Of a stretch of 64,000 nucleotides of DNA, positions 43,244 through 52,466 are shown piece by piece. Source of the stretch: JANMMJ01 sp964543235. Lineage in GTDB: Bacteria > Pseudomonadota > Alphaproteobacteria > Rhizobiales > Aestuariivirgaceae. Below the pieces are notes generated by a model, which was not told the DNA's origin, did no database searches, and was given only the letters and a program-made list of their open reading frames with translations. The stretch lies in assembly GCA_964543235.1 (NCBI GenBank), contig CAZIXE010000015.1:8883-72882 (forward strand), given 5' to 3'. The translations under genes were made by a program, and so were the position numbers. Within the stretch, counting starts at the first letter, position 1; each line of letters opens with the position of its first letter.

Positions 43244-44680
43244 ATGTATGATCAGTTCGGCCTCTTCATCGACGGGCGCTGGCGGGCAACGGGCGGCGAT
43301 GGCGAAATCGAGATCGTCGATCCGGCAACCGGCGAGGCGATCGGCAGGTCGCCAGCGGCCTCGCGCAGCGATGTCGAGGAAGCGATCGATGCCGCCGTGC
43401 GGGGGTTCCGGACGTGGCGGGCAACCCCCGCCTGGACACGGGCAGAGGTGCTGCATGCGGCGGCCACTGCCATGCAGGCCCGGGCCGAGGCGGCGGCCCG
43501 CTGCATCACGCTCGAAACCGGCAAGCCGCTGGCGCAGGCGCGCCGCGAATGGGGGCTCGCCATCGACCAGTTCCGCTGGCATGCCGAGGAGGCACGGCGC
43601 ATCTATGGGAGGATCGTCGAGAGCCGGGCGCCGGGCGGGCGCATCGAAGTGCATCACGAGCCGATGGGTGTGGTTGCGGCGTTCACGGCATGGAATTTCC
43701 CCGCCGTGCTCATTGCCCGCAAAGTGGCCCCTGCCCTTGCCGCAGGCTGTTCCGCTATCATCCGGCCATCGCGGGAAGTGCCCGGCACCGCAATGCTGCT
43801 GGTGGACTGCCTGCGCGAGGCAGGCGTTCCTGCCGGGGCGGTCAACCTGGTCATCGGCTCGACGGCCAACACCTATGAACCGATCATGGCTGCGCCGGTG
43901 GTGCGCAAGATCTCTCTTACCGGGTCGACTACAGTCGGCCAGCAGATGATCCGCGATTCAGCGGCGACCCTCAAACGGGTGAGCATGGAGCTTGGCGGCA
44001 ACGCGCCCGTCATCGTGTTCGAAGATGCGGCACTCGACACCGTGCTCGATGCCTGCGTGCCGGTCAAATTCGCCAATGCCGGACAGGTCTGCGTTACCGG
44101 CGACCGCTTCTACGTGCACGAGTCGCTGCATGACCGGTTCGTGGCAGGGTTCGCGCAGCGGGCGGCGGCCCTCAAGCTCGGGCACGGGCTCGACGAAGCA
44201 ACCCAGATGGGGCCGCTGATCAACCAGCGCCGGGTTGATGCCATGGAACGGATCGTTGCGGATGCAACGGAGCGCGGCGGGCGAATCGCGACGGGCGGCG
44301 GCCGGCCGGCCGGGCAGAACAAGGGCTACTTCTTTGCACCCACGGTGATTTCCGGGCTTGGCGATGACGCCAAGGCGGTCGCCGAAGAGAATTTCGGGCC
44401 GATTGCCGCGATCCTGCCGTTTCAGGGAGACGAGGAAGTCTACGAACGGGCCAATGCGAGTGAGCTCGCGCTTTCGGCCTATGTGTTCACGCGCAATCCG
44501 GCGCGGATGCGCGAAGCGGTGGCCCGCATCGAGGCGGGCATGGTGGGCATCAACAGTTTCGCGCTCGCGGCGGCGGAGGCACCGTTCGGCGGCATCAAGG
44601 CCAGCGGCATGGGCCGTGAGGGCGGCAGCGAGGGCATTCTCGACTATCTCAATGTCAAACTCGCCCAGGTGGCAGTCTAG
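43244..44680 (+). CDS. NAD(P)-dependent aldehyde dehydrogenase
   Basis: 478 residues from MYDQFGLFIDGRW. Catalytic Glu in MELGGNAPVIVFED (near residue 249) and nucleophilic Cys in NAGQVCVTGDRF (near residue 283). WNFPAVLIARKVAPALAAGCSAIIRPS is the cofactor block, and the overall type resembles succinate-semialdehyde dehydrogenase. First gene of an operon with an aldolase and a 2-hydroxyacid dehydrogenase, so it may oxidise an aldehyde released by that aldolase. Confidence 0.93.
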   Translation: MYDQFGLFIDGRWRATGGDGEIEIVDPATGEAIGRSPAASRSDVEEAIDAAVRGFRTWRATPAWTRAEVLHAAATAMQARAEAAARCITLETGKPLAQARREWGLAIDQFRWHAEEARRIYGRIVESRAPGGRIEVHHEPMGVVAAFTAWNFPAVLIARKVAPALAAGCSAIIRPSREVPGTAMLLVDCLREAGVPAGAVNLVIGSTANTYEPIMAAPVVRKISLTGSTTVGQQMIRDSAATLKRVSMELGGNAPVIVFEDAALDTVLDACVPVKFANAGQVCVTGDRFYVHESLHDRFVAGFAQRAAALKLGHGLDEATQMGPLINQRRVDAMERIVADATERGGRIATGGGRPAGQNKGYFFAPTVISGLGDDAKAVAEENFGPIAAILPFQGDEEVYERANASELALSAYVFTRNPARMREAVARIEAGMVGINSFALAAAEAPFGGIKASGMGREGGSEGILDYLNVKLAQVAV

Positions 44681-44689
44681 GAGGCACAG

Positions 44690-45505
44690 ATGATCCCGAA
44701 CGGCAACCGGCGGCGGTGGGCGGAGGGCAAGCCGGTGCTCAACGGCTGGCTGTCGATTGCCTCGCCGTTCTCAGCGGAAATCATGGCGGCGCAGGGATAT
44801 GATTCGCTGACCATCGACCTGCAGCACGGGCTCGTCGGCTACGACGCAGCGACAGCGATGCTGCAGGCGATCCGGGCCAGCGGGGTCACGCCAATGATGC
44901 GTGTGCCATGGCTCGATGCCGGCGACATCATGAAGGCGCTGGATGCCGGGGTCTATGGCATCATCTGCCCGATGATCAACTCGCGCGAGGAGGCGGCGCG
45001 GCTCGTTTCCTATATGCGCTATCCGCCCCACGGCACACGTAGTTTCGGGCCGACACGGGCACTGTTTTCGGCGGGGGCCGATTACGGCCAGCATGCCGAC
45101 AGCGAGGTGCTGGCGCTGGCGATGATCGAAACGGCGGAAGCGATGCGAAACCTGGACGAGATCGTGACGACACCGGGACTCGACGGGGTGTATATCGGTC
45201 CTGCCGACCTGACGCTCGGGCTTACCGGCCGCAAGTACCCGTTCGGGTTTGACCGCGAGGAGCCGGAGATGGTGGAGGCGATCAAGACCATCCTGGCCAA
45301 GGCGCATGGGGCGGGCATTCGCGCTGGACTGCATTGCGGCCAGCCGGCCTATGCTGCGAAGGCGATCGGCTGGGGCTTCGACCTCGTGACGCTTTCCAAT
45401 GATACGCGGCTTCTCGCGGCCGCAGCGCAGGCCAGCGTCAGCAGCACGCGGCAGCTCATTGGCGAAAAGGCGATGCCGGCCCCGGCGGCCAAGAGCAGCT
45501 ACTGA
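44690..45505 (+). CDS. HpcH/HpaI-family class II aldolase
   Basis: 271 residues; the ribosome site GGAGG overlaps the previous stop. Motifs: LNGWLSIASPFSAEIMAAQGYDSLTIDLQHG (catalytic His after Gln), PMMRVPWLDAGDIMKALDAGVYGIICPMI, MIETAEAMRNLDEI (metal-binding Glu) and GVYIGPADLTLGLG-like GPADLTLGL. Members cleave 2-keto-3-deoxy acids to pyruvate plus an aldehyde, which fits the flanking dehydrogenases. It may replace IolJ-type cleavage in the adjacent iol-like pathway, an inference from location. Confidence 0.92.
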   Translation: MIPNGNRRRWAEGKPVLNGWLSIASPFSAEIMAAQGYDSLTIDLQHGLVGYDAATAMLQAIRASGVTPMMRVPWLDAGDIMKALDAGVYGIICPMINSREEAARLVSYMRYPPHGTRSFGPTRALFSAGADYGQHADSEVLALAMIETAEAMRNLDEIVTTPGLDGVYIGPADLTLGLTGRKYPFGFDREEPEMVEAIKTILAKAHGAGIRAGLHCGQPAYAAKAIGWGFDLVTLSNDTRLLAAAAQASVSSTRQLIGEKAMPAPAAKSSY

Positions 45506-45506
45506 C

Positions 45507-46484
45507 ATGCCGCATGTTCTCGTGGCCGGGCGCATCCATGCTGACGGGGTGGCGCTGCTCAAGTCGAGGCCCGATATCACCTTTGATATCGTCGACGAGG
45601 TCTCTACCGAATCCTATGCGCCGCTGATTGGCAATACCGATGCGGTGCTGCTGCGCACCCAACCGATGCCGGAAGCGGTCATTGCGGCTGCCCCGCGCCT
45701 CAAAATCGTGTCGCGGCACGGCGTCGGCTACGACGCCGTCGATGTGGCGGCACTGAACCGGCGCGGCATCGCGCTGGCGATCGTCGGCGATGTCAATTCG
45801 CGGGCGGTGGCGGAGCACACGCTGATGCTGATGCTGGCGGTGGCGCGGCACACGGCGGCGCATGACGCTGCCGTGCGCGGCGGCAAGTGGCAGGTGCGCA
45901 ACCGCTTTGAAAGCACGGAACTCGACGGCAAGAGGCTGCTGCTCGGCGGTTTCGGGCGCATCGGCCGGCGGGTGGCGGAACTGGCGCGGGCTTTCGGCAT
46001 GCGCGTTGCCGCCTTCGACCCCTTCGTCGCAGCGGAAACGATGGCGGCGGCCGGTGTCGAGGCGGTCAAGGATTTCGCGGCGGCGCTGGCTGAGGCAGAC
46101 TATATCTCGTTACACATGCCGCCGTCACCACAAGGGGTGCTCATCGGGGCGGCCGAGATCGCCCGCATGAAGCCTACGGCCATCATCATCAATGCGGCGC
46201 GCGGCGAGCTCATCGATGAAGCCGCACTCGACCGGGCGCTGCGCGAGGGGCGGCTCGGCGGGGCGGGACTCGACGTCTACGCCGAGGAGCCGCCATCGCC
46301 CGGCAACCCGCTGATGACAAACGAAAAAGTCACGCTCAGCCCGCATTCGGCGGGGCTTACCGCGGAGTGCGCGGCGCGCATGGCAGTGGCCGCCGTGCAG
46401 AACATCCTCGGTTATTTCGACGGCACGATCGACCGCAGATTGATCGTCAACGACACACATATCGGCACGCAACGACAGCGTTGA
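45507..46484 (+). CDS. D-2-hydroxyacid dehydrogenase
   Basis: 325 residues from MPHVLVAGRI, one base after the aldolase stop; the frame is open further upstream but overlaps the aldolase. NAD motif LLGGFGRIGRRVAELARAFGM; the catalytic triad is Arg in INAARGELIDE, Glu in LDVYAEEPP and His in LSPHSAGLTAE. It interconverts a 2-keto acid and a D-2-hydroxy acid (glyoxylate/hydroxypyruvate reductase group). Likely handles a keto acid made by the aldolase step. Confidence 0.93.
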   Translation: MPHVLVAGRIHADGVALLKSRPDITFDIVDEVSTESYAPLIGNTDAVLLRTQPMPEAVIAAAPRLKIVSRHGVGYDAVDVAALNRRGIALAIVGDVNSRAVAEHTLMLMLAVARHTAAHDAAVRGGKWQVRNRFESTELDGKRLLLGGFGRIGRRVAELARAFGMRVAAFDPFVAAETMAAAGVEAVKDFAAALAEADYISLHMPPSPQGVLIGAAEIARMKPTAIIINAARGELIDEAALDRALREGRLGGAGLDVYAEEPPSPGNPLMTNEKVTLSPHSAGLTAECAARMAVAAVQNILGYFDGTIDRRLIVNDTHIGTQRQR

Positions 46485-46571
46485 CGACACCGCTCGACAC
46501 CGCTACGCAGCCCCTCGCCGGCAAGCTGCCGCGGCCCGAGGATCTGCCGCGCCAGCGCCCGGCGGAGTGAC

Positions 46572-48422
46572 ATGACACAGCCGACCCCCCTGCTCGACCG
46601 GATCACGTCGCCGGCAGCACTGCGACAACTACCGGTTGCTTTACTTCCACAACTGGCAAGCGAGCTGCGCGCCGAGACCATTGCGGCGGCGGCCGTGACG
46701 GGCGGGCATTTCGGGGCGGGGCTCGGGGTCGTCGAACTCACCGTGGCGCTGCATTACGTCTTCGATACGCCGCGCGACCGGCTGATCTGGGATGTCAGCC
46801 ACCAGGCCTATCCACACAAGATCCTGACCGGCCGGCGCGACCGGATCCGCTCGATCCGGCAGCGCGGCGGACTCTACGGCTTCACCAGGCGCGGCGAGAG
46901 CCCGTACGATCCCTTTGGCGCCGCACACAGTTCGACGTCGATTTCGGCAGCACTCGGCATGGCGGTGGCGCGCGATCTCACCGGCGGCATCAACCATGTC
47001 ATCGCGGTGATCGGCGACGGTGCGCTGAGCGGCGGCATGGCCTATGAGGCGCTGAACCATGCCGGCAGCCTGAAGAACCGGCTGATCATCGTGCTCAATG
47101 ACAATGGCATGTCGATCGCCCCCGCAGTGGGGGCGCTGGCCCGCTATCTGCCGAGCCTGCAGACGACTCCTGCGGCGGACGAGAACTTCTTCACCAGCCT
47201 CGGCAGCCGCTACCGGGGACCGCTCGACGGCCATGATGTCGAAGCCCTGGTCAGGGCGCTTGCGGCGGCGCGCGATGATCAGGATGACGGTCCCACCGTG
47301 CTGCATGTGGTCACCGAAAAGGGCCGCGGCCATCCCTTCGCGAAGCCCGACAAGGAAAAGTATCACGCGGTCGCCAAATTCGATCCGGCCACCGGCGCCT
47401 TCGCCAAGCCCAAGGCCAATGCGCCGACCTACACGCAGGTCTTCGCGCAAAGCCTGATCCGCGCGGCGCGGGCCGATGAGCGGATCGTGGCGATCACGGC
47501 GGCGATGCCATCCGGCACCGGACTCGACCTGTTCGGCGCGCAGTTCCCGGCGCGCTGTTTCGATGTCGGCATTGCGGAACAGCATGCGGTAACTTTCGCG
47601 GCTGGCCTGGCCGCGGAAGGCATGCGGCCCTTCTGCGCGATCTATTCGACCTTCCTGCAGCGGGGGCTCGACCAGGTCGTGCACGATGTGGCGCTGCAGA
47701 AACTGCCGGTGCGGCTGGCGATCGACCGGGCCGGACTGGTCGGCCAGGATGGCCCGACGCATGCCGGCTCATTCGATCTCACCTACCTGTCGATGCTGCC
47801 CGGCATGGTCGTGATGGCACCGGCCGATGCCATCGAGCTGCGGCGCATGGTGGCGACCGCGGCGGCCTATGACGAAGGCCCGATTAGCTTCCGCTATCCG
47901 CGCGGCGAAACCTCGGGAGAAGATGCCGGCGACGAATTCCGGCCACTCGACATCGGCAAGGGGCGCATCGTCACCGAAGGCAGCGATGTTGCGATCCTCA
48001 GCCTCGGTGCCAGGCTTGGCGCCTGCCGCGAGGCAGCGCAGACGCTGCAGCAGCTTGGCATCACGGCAACCGTGGCCGATGCACGCTTCTGCAAACCCAT
48101 CGATACGGAACTCGTGGAGCGGCTGGCGCGCGGGCATCCGTTGCTGGTCACGGTCGAGGAAGGCGCCACGGGCGGTTTTGCCACGCAGGTCCTGAACCAT
48201 CTCGCCAGCAACGACCTGACGACGCGCACCAGGATCAGAACGGTCATGCTGCCGGATCGCTTCATCGCGCATGGCACGCCCGCCGAGCAGCTCGCGGATG
48301 CCGGGCTCGACAGCAGCGGCATCGTCAGGGAAATCCTCGCCGCGGGCGTCCTGCCGCAGCACGCGCCGCCGGTGCTGCGGGCGGCGCAGCGCCGGGTTCC
48401 CGGGCACCGGTCGCGCCTGTGA
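46572..48422 (+). CDS. dxs: 1-deoxy-D-xylulose-5-phosphate synthase
   Basis: 616 residues, standard length. ThDP site GDGALSGGMAYEALNHAGSLKNRLIIVLNDNGMSI; DVSHQAYPHKILTGRRD; the catalytic Glu in DVGIAEQHAVTFAAGLA; FLQRGLDQVVHDVALQKLPV and DRAGLVGQDGPTHAGSFDL in the pyrimidine domain. It condenses pyruvate and glyceraldehyde 3-phosphate at the head of the MEP isoprenoid pathway and also feeds thiamine and pyridoxal. It is 87 bp from the preceding gene and overlaps the next by a GTGA. Confidence 0.97.
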   Translation: MTQPTPLLDRITSPAALRQLPVALLPQLASELRAETIAAAAVTGGHFGAGLGVVELTVALHYVFDTPRDRLIWDVSHQAYPHKILTGRRDRIRSIRQRGGLYGFTRRGESPYDPFGAAHSSTSISAALGMAVARDLTGGINHVIAVIGDGALSGGMAYEALNHAGSLKNRLIIVLNDNGMSIAPAVGALARYLPSLQTTPAADENFFTSLGSRYRGPLDGHDVEALVRALAAARDDQDDGPTVLHVVTEKGRGHPFAKPDKEKYHAVAKFDPATGAFAKPKANAPTYTQVFAQSLIRAARADERIVAITAAMPSGTGLDLFGAQFPARCFDVGIAEQHAVTFAAGLAAEGMRPFCAIYSTFLQRGLDQVVHDVALQKLPVRLAIDRAGLVGQDGPTHAGSFDLTYLSMLPGMVVMAPADAIELRRMVATAAAYDEGPISFRYPRGETSGEDAGDEFRPLDIGKGRIVTEGSDVAILSLGARLGACREAAQTLQQLGITATVADARFCKPIDTELVERLARGHPLLVTVEEGATGGFATQVLNHLASNDLTTRTRIRTVMLPDRFIAHGTPAEQLADAGLDSSGIVREILAAGVLPQHAPPVLRAAQRRVPGHRSRL

Positions 48423-49711
48423 CCACGGCCATTCCCGGCGAACATCCGCAGCGCCGCATTCTCAATGACGAGGTGCATGCGCGGCCGCCGGAAGCGCTGG
48501 TGGCGCCGCTCAGGCTGTCCTATCTCGTGCTGTTCTCGGCCGGCGACAAGGCCGCGGAATTCCAGGCGCTGGCCGACATCGCGCAGCGCTACAACGGCCC
48601 CGCGCCCACGCCCGAGCAGAGCCATTACAGCGCCGAGCTCGGGCCGTTCCGGCTCAAATGGGAGCGGCATACAGAATTCGTGCGCTATACATTCATCGTC
48701 AAGGGAGCGGAGCGCACGCCGTTCGCCGAGCCCGCCATTGCCGCGGTACCTCCGGACTGGGTGGCAGGCCTGCCCGGCCAGGTAATGGTGGCAAGCCACG
48801 CGGTGCTGCTCAGAGCGCCGGCCCGGCCGCGACAGGGAGATGCGCTGTCGCACGCCTGCTTCGCCGGCAACACGCTGATCGGCTCGACGATTTCCGGCGG
48901 CAAGGGAACGGCCTGGACGGATTTCCGGATTCACGCCGACGGCTTCGGGCGGCTCCTGGTGGACGACAAGGGCATGACGCCGCGCCAGGCCGGGCGCCTG
49001 ATGCAGCGGCTGCTCGAGATCGACACCTACCGCATCATGGCACTGCTCGCCTTCCCGGTGGCGCGGCAACTCACCCCGTTTCTTACCCAGGCGGAGCGTG
49101 AGCTGCTCGAAATCATCGCCCGCATGCAGACGGCGGGCGAGGAGGACGAGCCCGTGCTGCTCGACCGGCTGACGCGGCTCGAAGGGCAGATCGAGAGCCG
49201 GCACACGGACACGCTGTTCCGGTTCAGCGCCGCCAATGCCTATGACAATCTGGTGCAGCAGCGGATTGCCGAGTTGCGCGAGCAGCGGATCGAGGGATTC
49301 CAGACCTTCCGCGAGTTCAACGACCGCCGGCTGGCGCCGGCGATCGCCACATGCCGGGCGGTGGCGGCGCGGCAGACTGCGCTCTCCGAACGGGTGGCGC
49401 GGGCCACTGTGCTGCTCAGCACGCGGGTCAACGTCACGCGCGGGAAGCAGAACCAGGCAGTGCTGAAATCGATGGACCGGCGCGCCAACCTGCAGCTGCG
49501 CCTGCAGCAGACGGTGGAGGGCCTGTCGGTGGCGGCGATCACCTACTACATCGTCGGCCTCACCGGCTATGCGGCCAAGGGCGCCAAAGCAGCAGGCATC
49601 CATGTCGATCCCGATATCGTCATGGGGCTCGCCATACCGGTGGTGGCGGTGCTGGTAGCGCTAGGCCTCAGGCGGTTCCGGCGGTCGCTGCACAAACACG
49701 ACCACGAGTGA
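48419..49711 (+). CDS. DUF3422 membrane-anchored protein
   Basis: 430 residues from a GTG overlapping the dxs stop. It opens HPQRRILNDEVHARPPEALVAPLRLSYLVLF, the diagnostic DUF3422 block. A cytoplasmic body with a predicted helical region (ARATVLLSTRVNVTRGKQNQAVLKSMDRRANLQLRLQQTVEG) leads to two C-terminal membrane segments (about residues 360-382 and 398-418) and a charged RFRRSLHKHDHE tail. The arrangement (long soluble domain, coiled coil, hairpin of membrane helices) resembles RmuC/CorA-like topology, but the function is unknown. Confidence 0.88.
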   Translation: MTTAIPGEHPQRRILNDEVHARPPEALVAPLRLSYLVLFSAGDKAAEFQALADIAQRYNGPAPTPEQSHYSAELGPFRLKWERHTEFVRYTFIVKGAERTPFAEPAIAAVPPDWVAGLPGQVMVASHAVLLRAPARPRQGDALSHACFAGNTLIGSTISGGKGTAWTDFRIHADGFGRLLVDDKGMTPRQAGRLMQRLLEIDTYRIMALLAFPVARQLTPFLTQAERELLEIIARMQTAGEEDEPVLLDRLTRLEGQIESRHTDTLFRFSAANAYDNLVQQRIAELREQRIEGFQTFREFNDRRLAPAIATCRAVAARQTALSERVARATVLLSTRVNVTRGKQNQAVLKSMDRRANLQLRLQQTVEGLSVAAITYYIVGLTGYAAKGAKAAGIHVDPDIVMGLAIPVVAVLVALGLRRFRRSLHKHDHE

Positions 49712-49984
49712 GGCGGAAGACCGGGACACAGGACGAGGTGCCGACCGCAAGCCCTTGAATCGGCACATTTCGCGGCTGTGACAGCATTGACCATTGCGGC
49801 ATCCGGCATTTTCCCGAATGGTGCAGACGCCCCGCCGGCGGCAACCGACGTTCTTGCCGGGGCTTGACTTTGCGCAAGGCGGCCGGCCGGCGCATGGGGG
49901 CAAGAATACACCAGAAACGGTGTCCGGCGTGAAACATGCCGGGGTCAGGTGGATCAACAAGGTGGCGGCGCGCCGGAGGACGAG

Positions 49985-51199
49985 ATGAATTACGAAGCCT
50001 TCTTCCAGAAGCAGCTCGACGGGTTGCGCGAGGAAGGGCGCTATCGCGTATTTGCCGATCTCGAGCGCAAGGCCGGGCAGTTCCCGCGCGCCGCGCATTA
50101 CCGGGACGGCGCCGTCCAGGACATCACGGTGTGGTGCTCCAACGACTATCTCGGCATGGGCCAGCATCCCAAGGTGCTGGCGGCCATGCATGAGGCGATC
50201 GACAAGTGCGGCGCCGGGGCGGGCGGTACGCGCAACATCTCGGGCACCAACCACTATCACGTGGTGCTGGAACAGGAACTCGCCGACCTGCACGGCAAGG
50301 AAGCGGCGCTCCTCTTCACCTCCGGCTATGTCTCGAATTGGGCGGCGCTCGGCACGCTGACCGCCGGCCTTCCCGGCTGCGTGGTGCTTTCCGATGCCGG
50401 CAACCATGCCTCGATGATCGAAGGCATCCGCCACAGCCGGGCCGAGAAGCACATCTTCAAGCACAATGACATGGCCGACCTCGAACGACTCCTGCGACAG
50501 ATCGATCCGGCGCGGCCCAAGCTCATCGCCTTCGAGTCGGTCTATTCGATGGACGGCGACATCGGCAAGATCAGGGAGATCTGCGATCTCGCCGACAGGT
50601 ACGGCGCCATGACCTATCTCGACGAGGTGCATGCCGTCGGTATGTATGGGCCCCGCGGCGGCGGCATCGCCGAGCGCGAGGGACTGATGGACCGGCTGAC
50701 GGTGATCGAGGGCACGCTCGGCAAGGCGTTCGGCGTGGTCGGCGGCTACATCGCCGGCTCGGCGGCACTGTGCGACTATGTGCGGAGCTTCGCGTCCGGC
50801 TTCATCTTCACGACGGCATTGCCGCCGGCCGTGGCGGCGGCCGCCACTGCCTCGATCCGCCATCTCAAGGTGAGCGAGATCGAAAGGCTCAGGCAGCGCG
50901 ACCGGGTGGCGAAGCTCAGGCGCAAGCTCGATGCGATCGGCCTGCCCTATCTCAAGAACGAGAGCCATATCGTGCCGGTCATGGTGGGCCATCCGGTCAA
51001 GTGCAAATGGATCAGCGACACGCTGATCGAGCGCTACGGCATCTATCTGCAGCCGATCAACTACCCGACCGTGCCGAGGGGCACGGAGCGCCTGCGCATC
51101 ACGCCGTCGCCGCTCCACAGCGATGCCGACATCGACCGGCTGGTGCAGGCGCTCTCCGATTTGTGGTCGCAGTGTGCGTTGAATCGGGCCGTGGCTTGA
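49985..51199 (+). CDS. hemA: 5-aminolevulinate synthase
   Basis: 404 residues from the ATG at 49985 (GGAGG six bases upstream); an in-frame start at 49949 lacks a ribosome site. PLP-binding K247 lies in EGTLGKAFGVVGGYIAG. NDYLGMGQHPKVLAAMHEAIDKCGAGAGGTRNISGTNHYH and FESVYSMDGDIGKI, DEVHAVGMYG are canonical ALAS blocks. It condenses glycine with succinyl-CoA, the alphaproteobacterial route to heme. The 273 bp upstream hold no gene and no promoter I can call. Confidence 0.97.
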   Translation: MNYEAFFQKQLDGLREEGRYRVFADLERKAGQFPRAAHYRDGAVQDITVWCSNDYLGMGQHPKVLAAMHEAIDKCGAGAGGTRNISGTNHYHVVLEQELADLHGKEAALLFTSGYVSNWAALGTLTAGLPGCVVLSDAGNHASMIEGIRHSRAEKHIFKHNDMADLERLLRQIDPARPKLIAFESVYSMDGDIGKIREICDLADRYGAMTYLDEVHAVGMYGPRGGGIAEREGLMDRLTVIEGTLGKAFGVVGGYIAGSAALCDYVRSFASGFIFTTALPPAVAAAATASIRHLKVSEIERLRQRDRVAKLRRKLDAIGLPYLKNESHIVPVMVGHPVKCKWISDTLIERYGIYLQPINYPTVPRGTERLRITPSPLHSDADIDRLVQALSDLWSQCALNRAVA

Positions 51200-51226
51200 A
51201 CGGGCCTTGCCACAGGCGGCCGCGCC

Positions 51227-52255
51227 TCAAGCCGGCCTGAGGGGGCGGGTGCTCTCGCGAACAACGATCTCGTAGCCCATATCGATGGTGCGCGGACGTA
51301 TCCGGCCGCCTGCGGCAATCGCCGCAATCGCTTCCTCGGCGGCGCGCCTTCCCATCTCATAGCGGCGGGTGGCGACGCTCGACAGGCTGGGCGAGGCACA
51401 GGCGGCGAATTCGAGATCGTGGAAACCCAGGATCGACAGATCCTCGGGCACCCTGATGCCACGCCGCCGGCATTCAAGAATGGCCCCCAGCCCGAGATTG
51501 TCGTCGATGCAGAAAAAAGCCTCGGGCAAGGCACCGCGGCTGCACAGGTCGGCCAGGATCTGCGAACCGAGCGCCACGGAACTCGCCTTCGGTACCGAAG
51601 CGACGAAACAGGCATCCGCGAGGCCGGCCTCGGCCATGGCTTCGCGGTAGCCGGCGAGCCGGGCGGCGGCGCGGACATCGAGGTGACCCACCATGAAGCC
51701 GACGCGGCGATGGCCGAGGCTGAGCAGGAACCTCGTGGCATCGCGGCCGGCGCGCTGCTGCGACAGGCCGATGTTGATGCCAAGCGGTTCCGCAGCCAGT
51801 TCGAAGGTCTCGATCACCGGCACACGGCTGCGCTCCAGGATGCGGCGGGTCATGGGGCTGTGATCGACGCCCACCATGATGATCGCCTCGGCATGCTGGC
51901 CGAGAAGCGTGCGCACGGCGTTCTCCTCTTCGCCGGTGGAATAGCGGTTGTTGACCACCACCACCTGGAAGCCGCTGCCGAGGAACGCTTCATGCAACGC
52001 CTGCAGGTATTCGGCGAAGATCACATTGTAGAGGGTGGGTACGATGACGCCGACAGCGTGACTGCGCGGCGAGGCCAGGCGGCTTGCCGAGATGTTCGGT
52101 ACATAGGCGAGCTTCCTGACGGCAAGATCGATCCGCTGGCGCAACTTGTCGGAGACGACGCCGGGATTGCGGAGCGCACGCGAGACCGTGATCGGGCTGA
52201 CACCTGCCAGCCTCGCCACATCGTCAAGCGTGGTCCTGCGTCTGCTGATCGCCAT
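51227..52255 (-). CDS. LacI-family transcriptional regulator of the sugar importer
   Basis: 342 residues from MAISRRRTTLDDVARLAGVSPITVSRALRNPGVVS, the textbook LacI helix-turn-helix and hinge. The open frame before 52255 continues through the operator and is rejected. The effector-binding domain runs from HAVGVIVPTLYNVIFAEYLQAL to the end and is GntR/PurR-like. It is divergent from a ribose-type ABC importer. A perfect 14-bp palindrome lies between them, so it probably represses the importer, and perhaps itself, until its sugar is present. Confidence 0.93.
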   Translation of the reverse strand: MAISRRRTTLDDVARLAGVSPITVSRALRNPGVVSDKLRQRIDLAVRKLAYVPNISASRLASPRSHAVGVIVPTLYNVIFAEYLQALHEAFLGSGFQVVVVNNRYSTGEEENAVRTLLGQHAEAIIMVGVDHSPMTRRILERSRVPVIETFELAAEPLGINIGLSQQRAGRDATRFLLSLGHRRVGFMVGHLDVRAAARLAGYREAMAEAGLADACFVASVPKASSVALGSQILADLCSRGALPEAFFCIDDNLGLGAILECRRRGIRVPEDLSILGFHDLEFAACASPSLSSVATRRYEMGRRAAEEAIAAIAAGGRIRPRTIDMGYEIVVRESTRPLRPA

Positions 52256-52334
52256 CCCCAATCGTCCATGGCCGCTGCCGGCGATGGCCGCAGCAGCTGT
52301 CCCGTATAGCGGAAATCGCGGCAACAGCAAAAAT

Positions 52335-52362
52335 TTGACAGCGCTGTCATTTCTGATATCAC
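52335..52362 (+). promoter_or_regulatory. Importer promoter with operator-embedded -35
   Basis: TTGACA (52335-52340, exact consensus), 16-bp spacer, TATCAC (52357-52362). The -35 is inside the palindrome, so repressor binding would exclude RNA polymerase. About 100 bases of leader precede the binding-protein ATG. Confidence 0.6.
52336..52349. promoter_or_regulatory. LacI-type operator palindrome
   Basis: TGACAGCGCTGTCA, a perfect 14-bp palindrome with the central CG step usual for LacI sites. It overlaps the -35 box of the importer promoter and is 81 bp from the LacI start. Confidence 0.75.
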
Positions 52363-52466
52363 TTGCACCGCCTGGTGAAAAGAACTTCTCACGACCGAAG
52401 CCATTCGGCACACGGCCAGGCCTGCCGGACAGAATCACCTGCCCGGCCCATCAGGGAGGAATGACC

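Noticed and set aside
46485..46571. Short frame between the 2-hydroxyacid dehydrogenase and dxs, considered as an xseB-like small gene because xseB often precedes dxs
   Set aside because: The translation has no similarity to the exonuclease VII small subunit and no ribosome site.
52256..52438. N-terminal extension of the LacI regulator
   Set aside because: It would place coding sequence over the operator and promoter; the helix-turn-helix begins right after the ATG at 52255.
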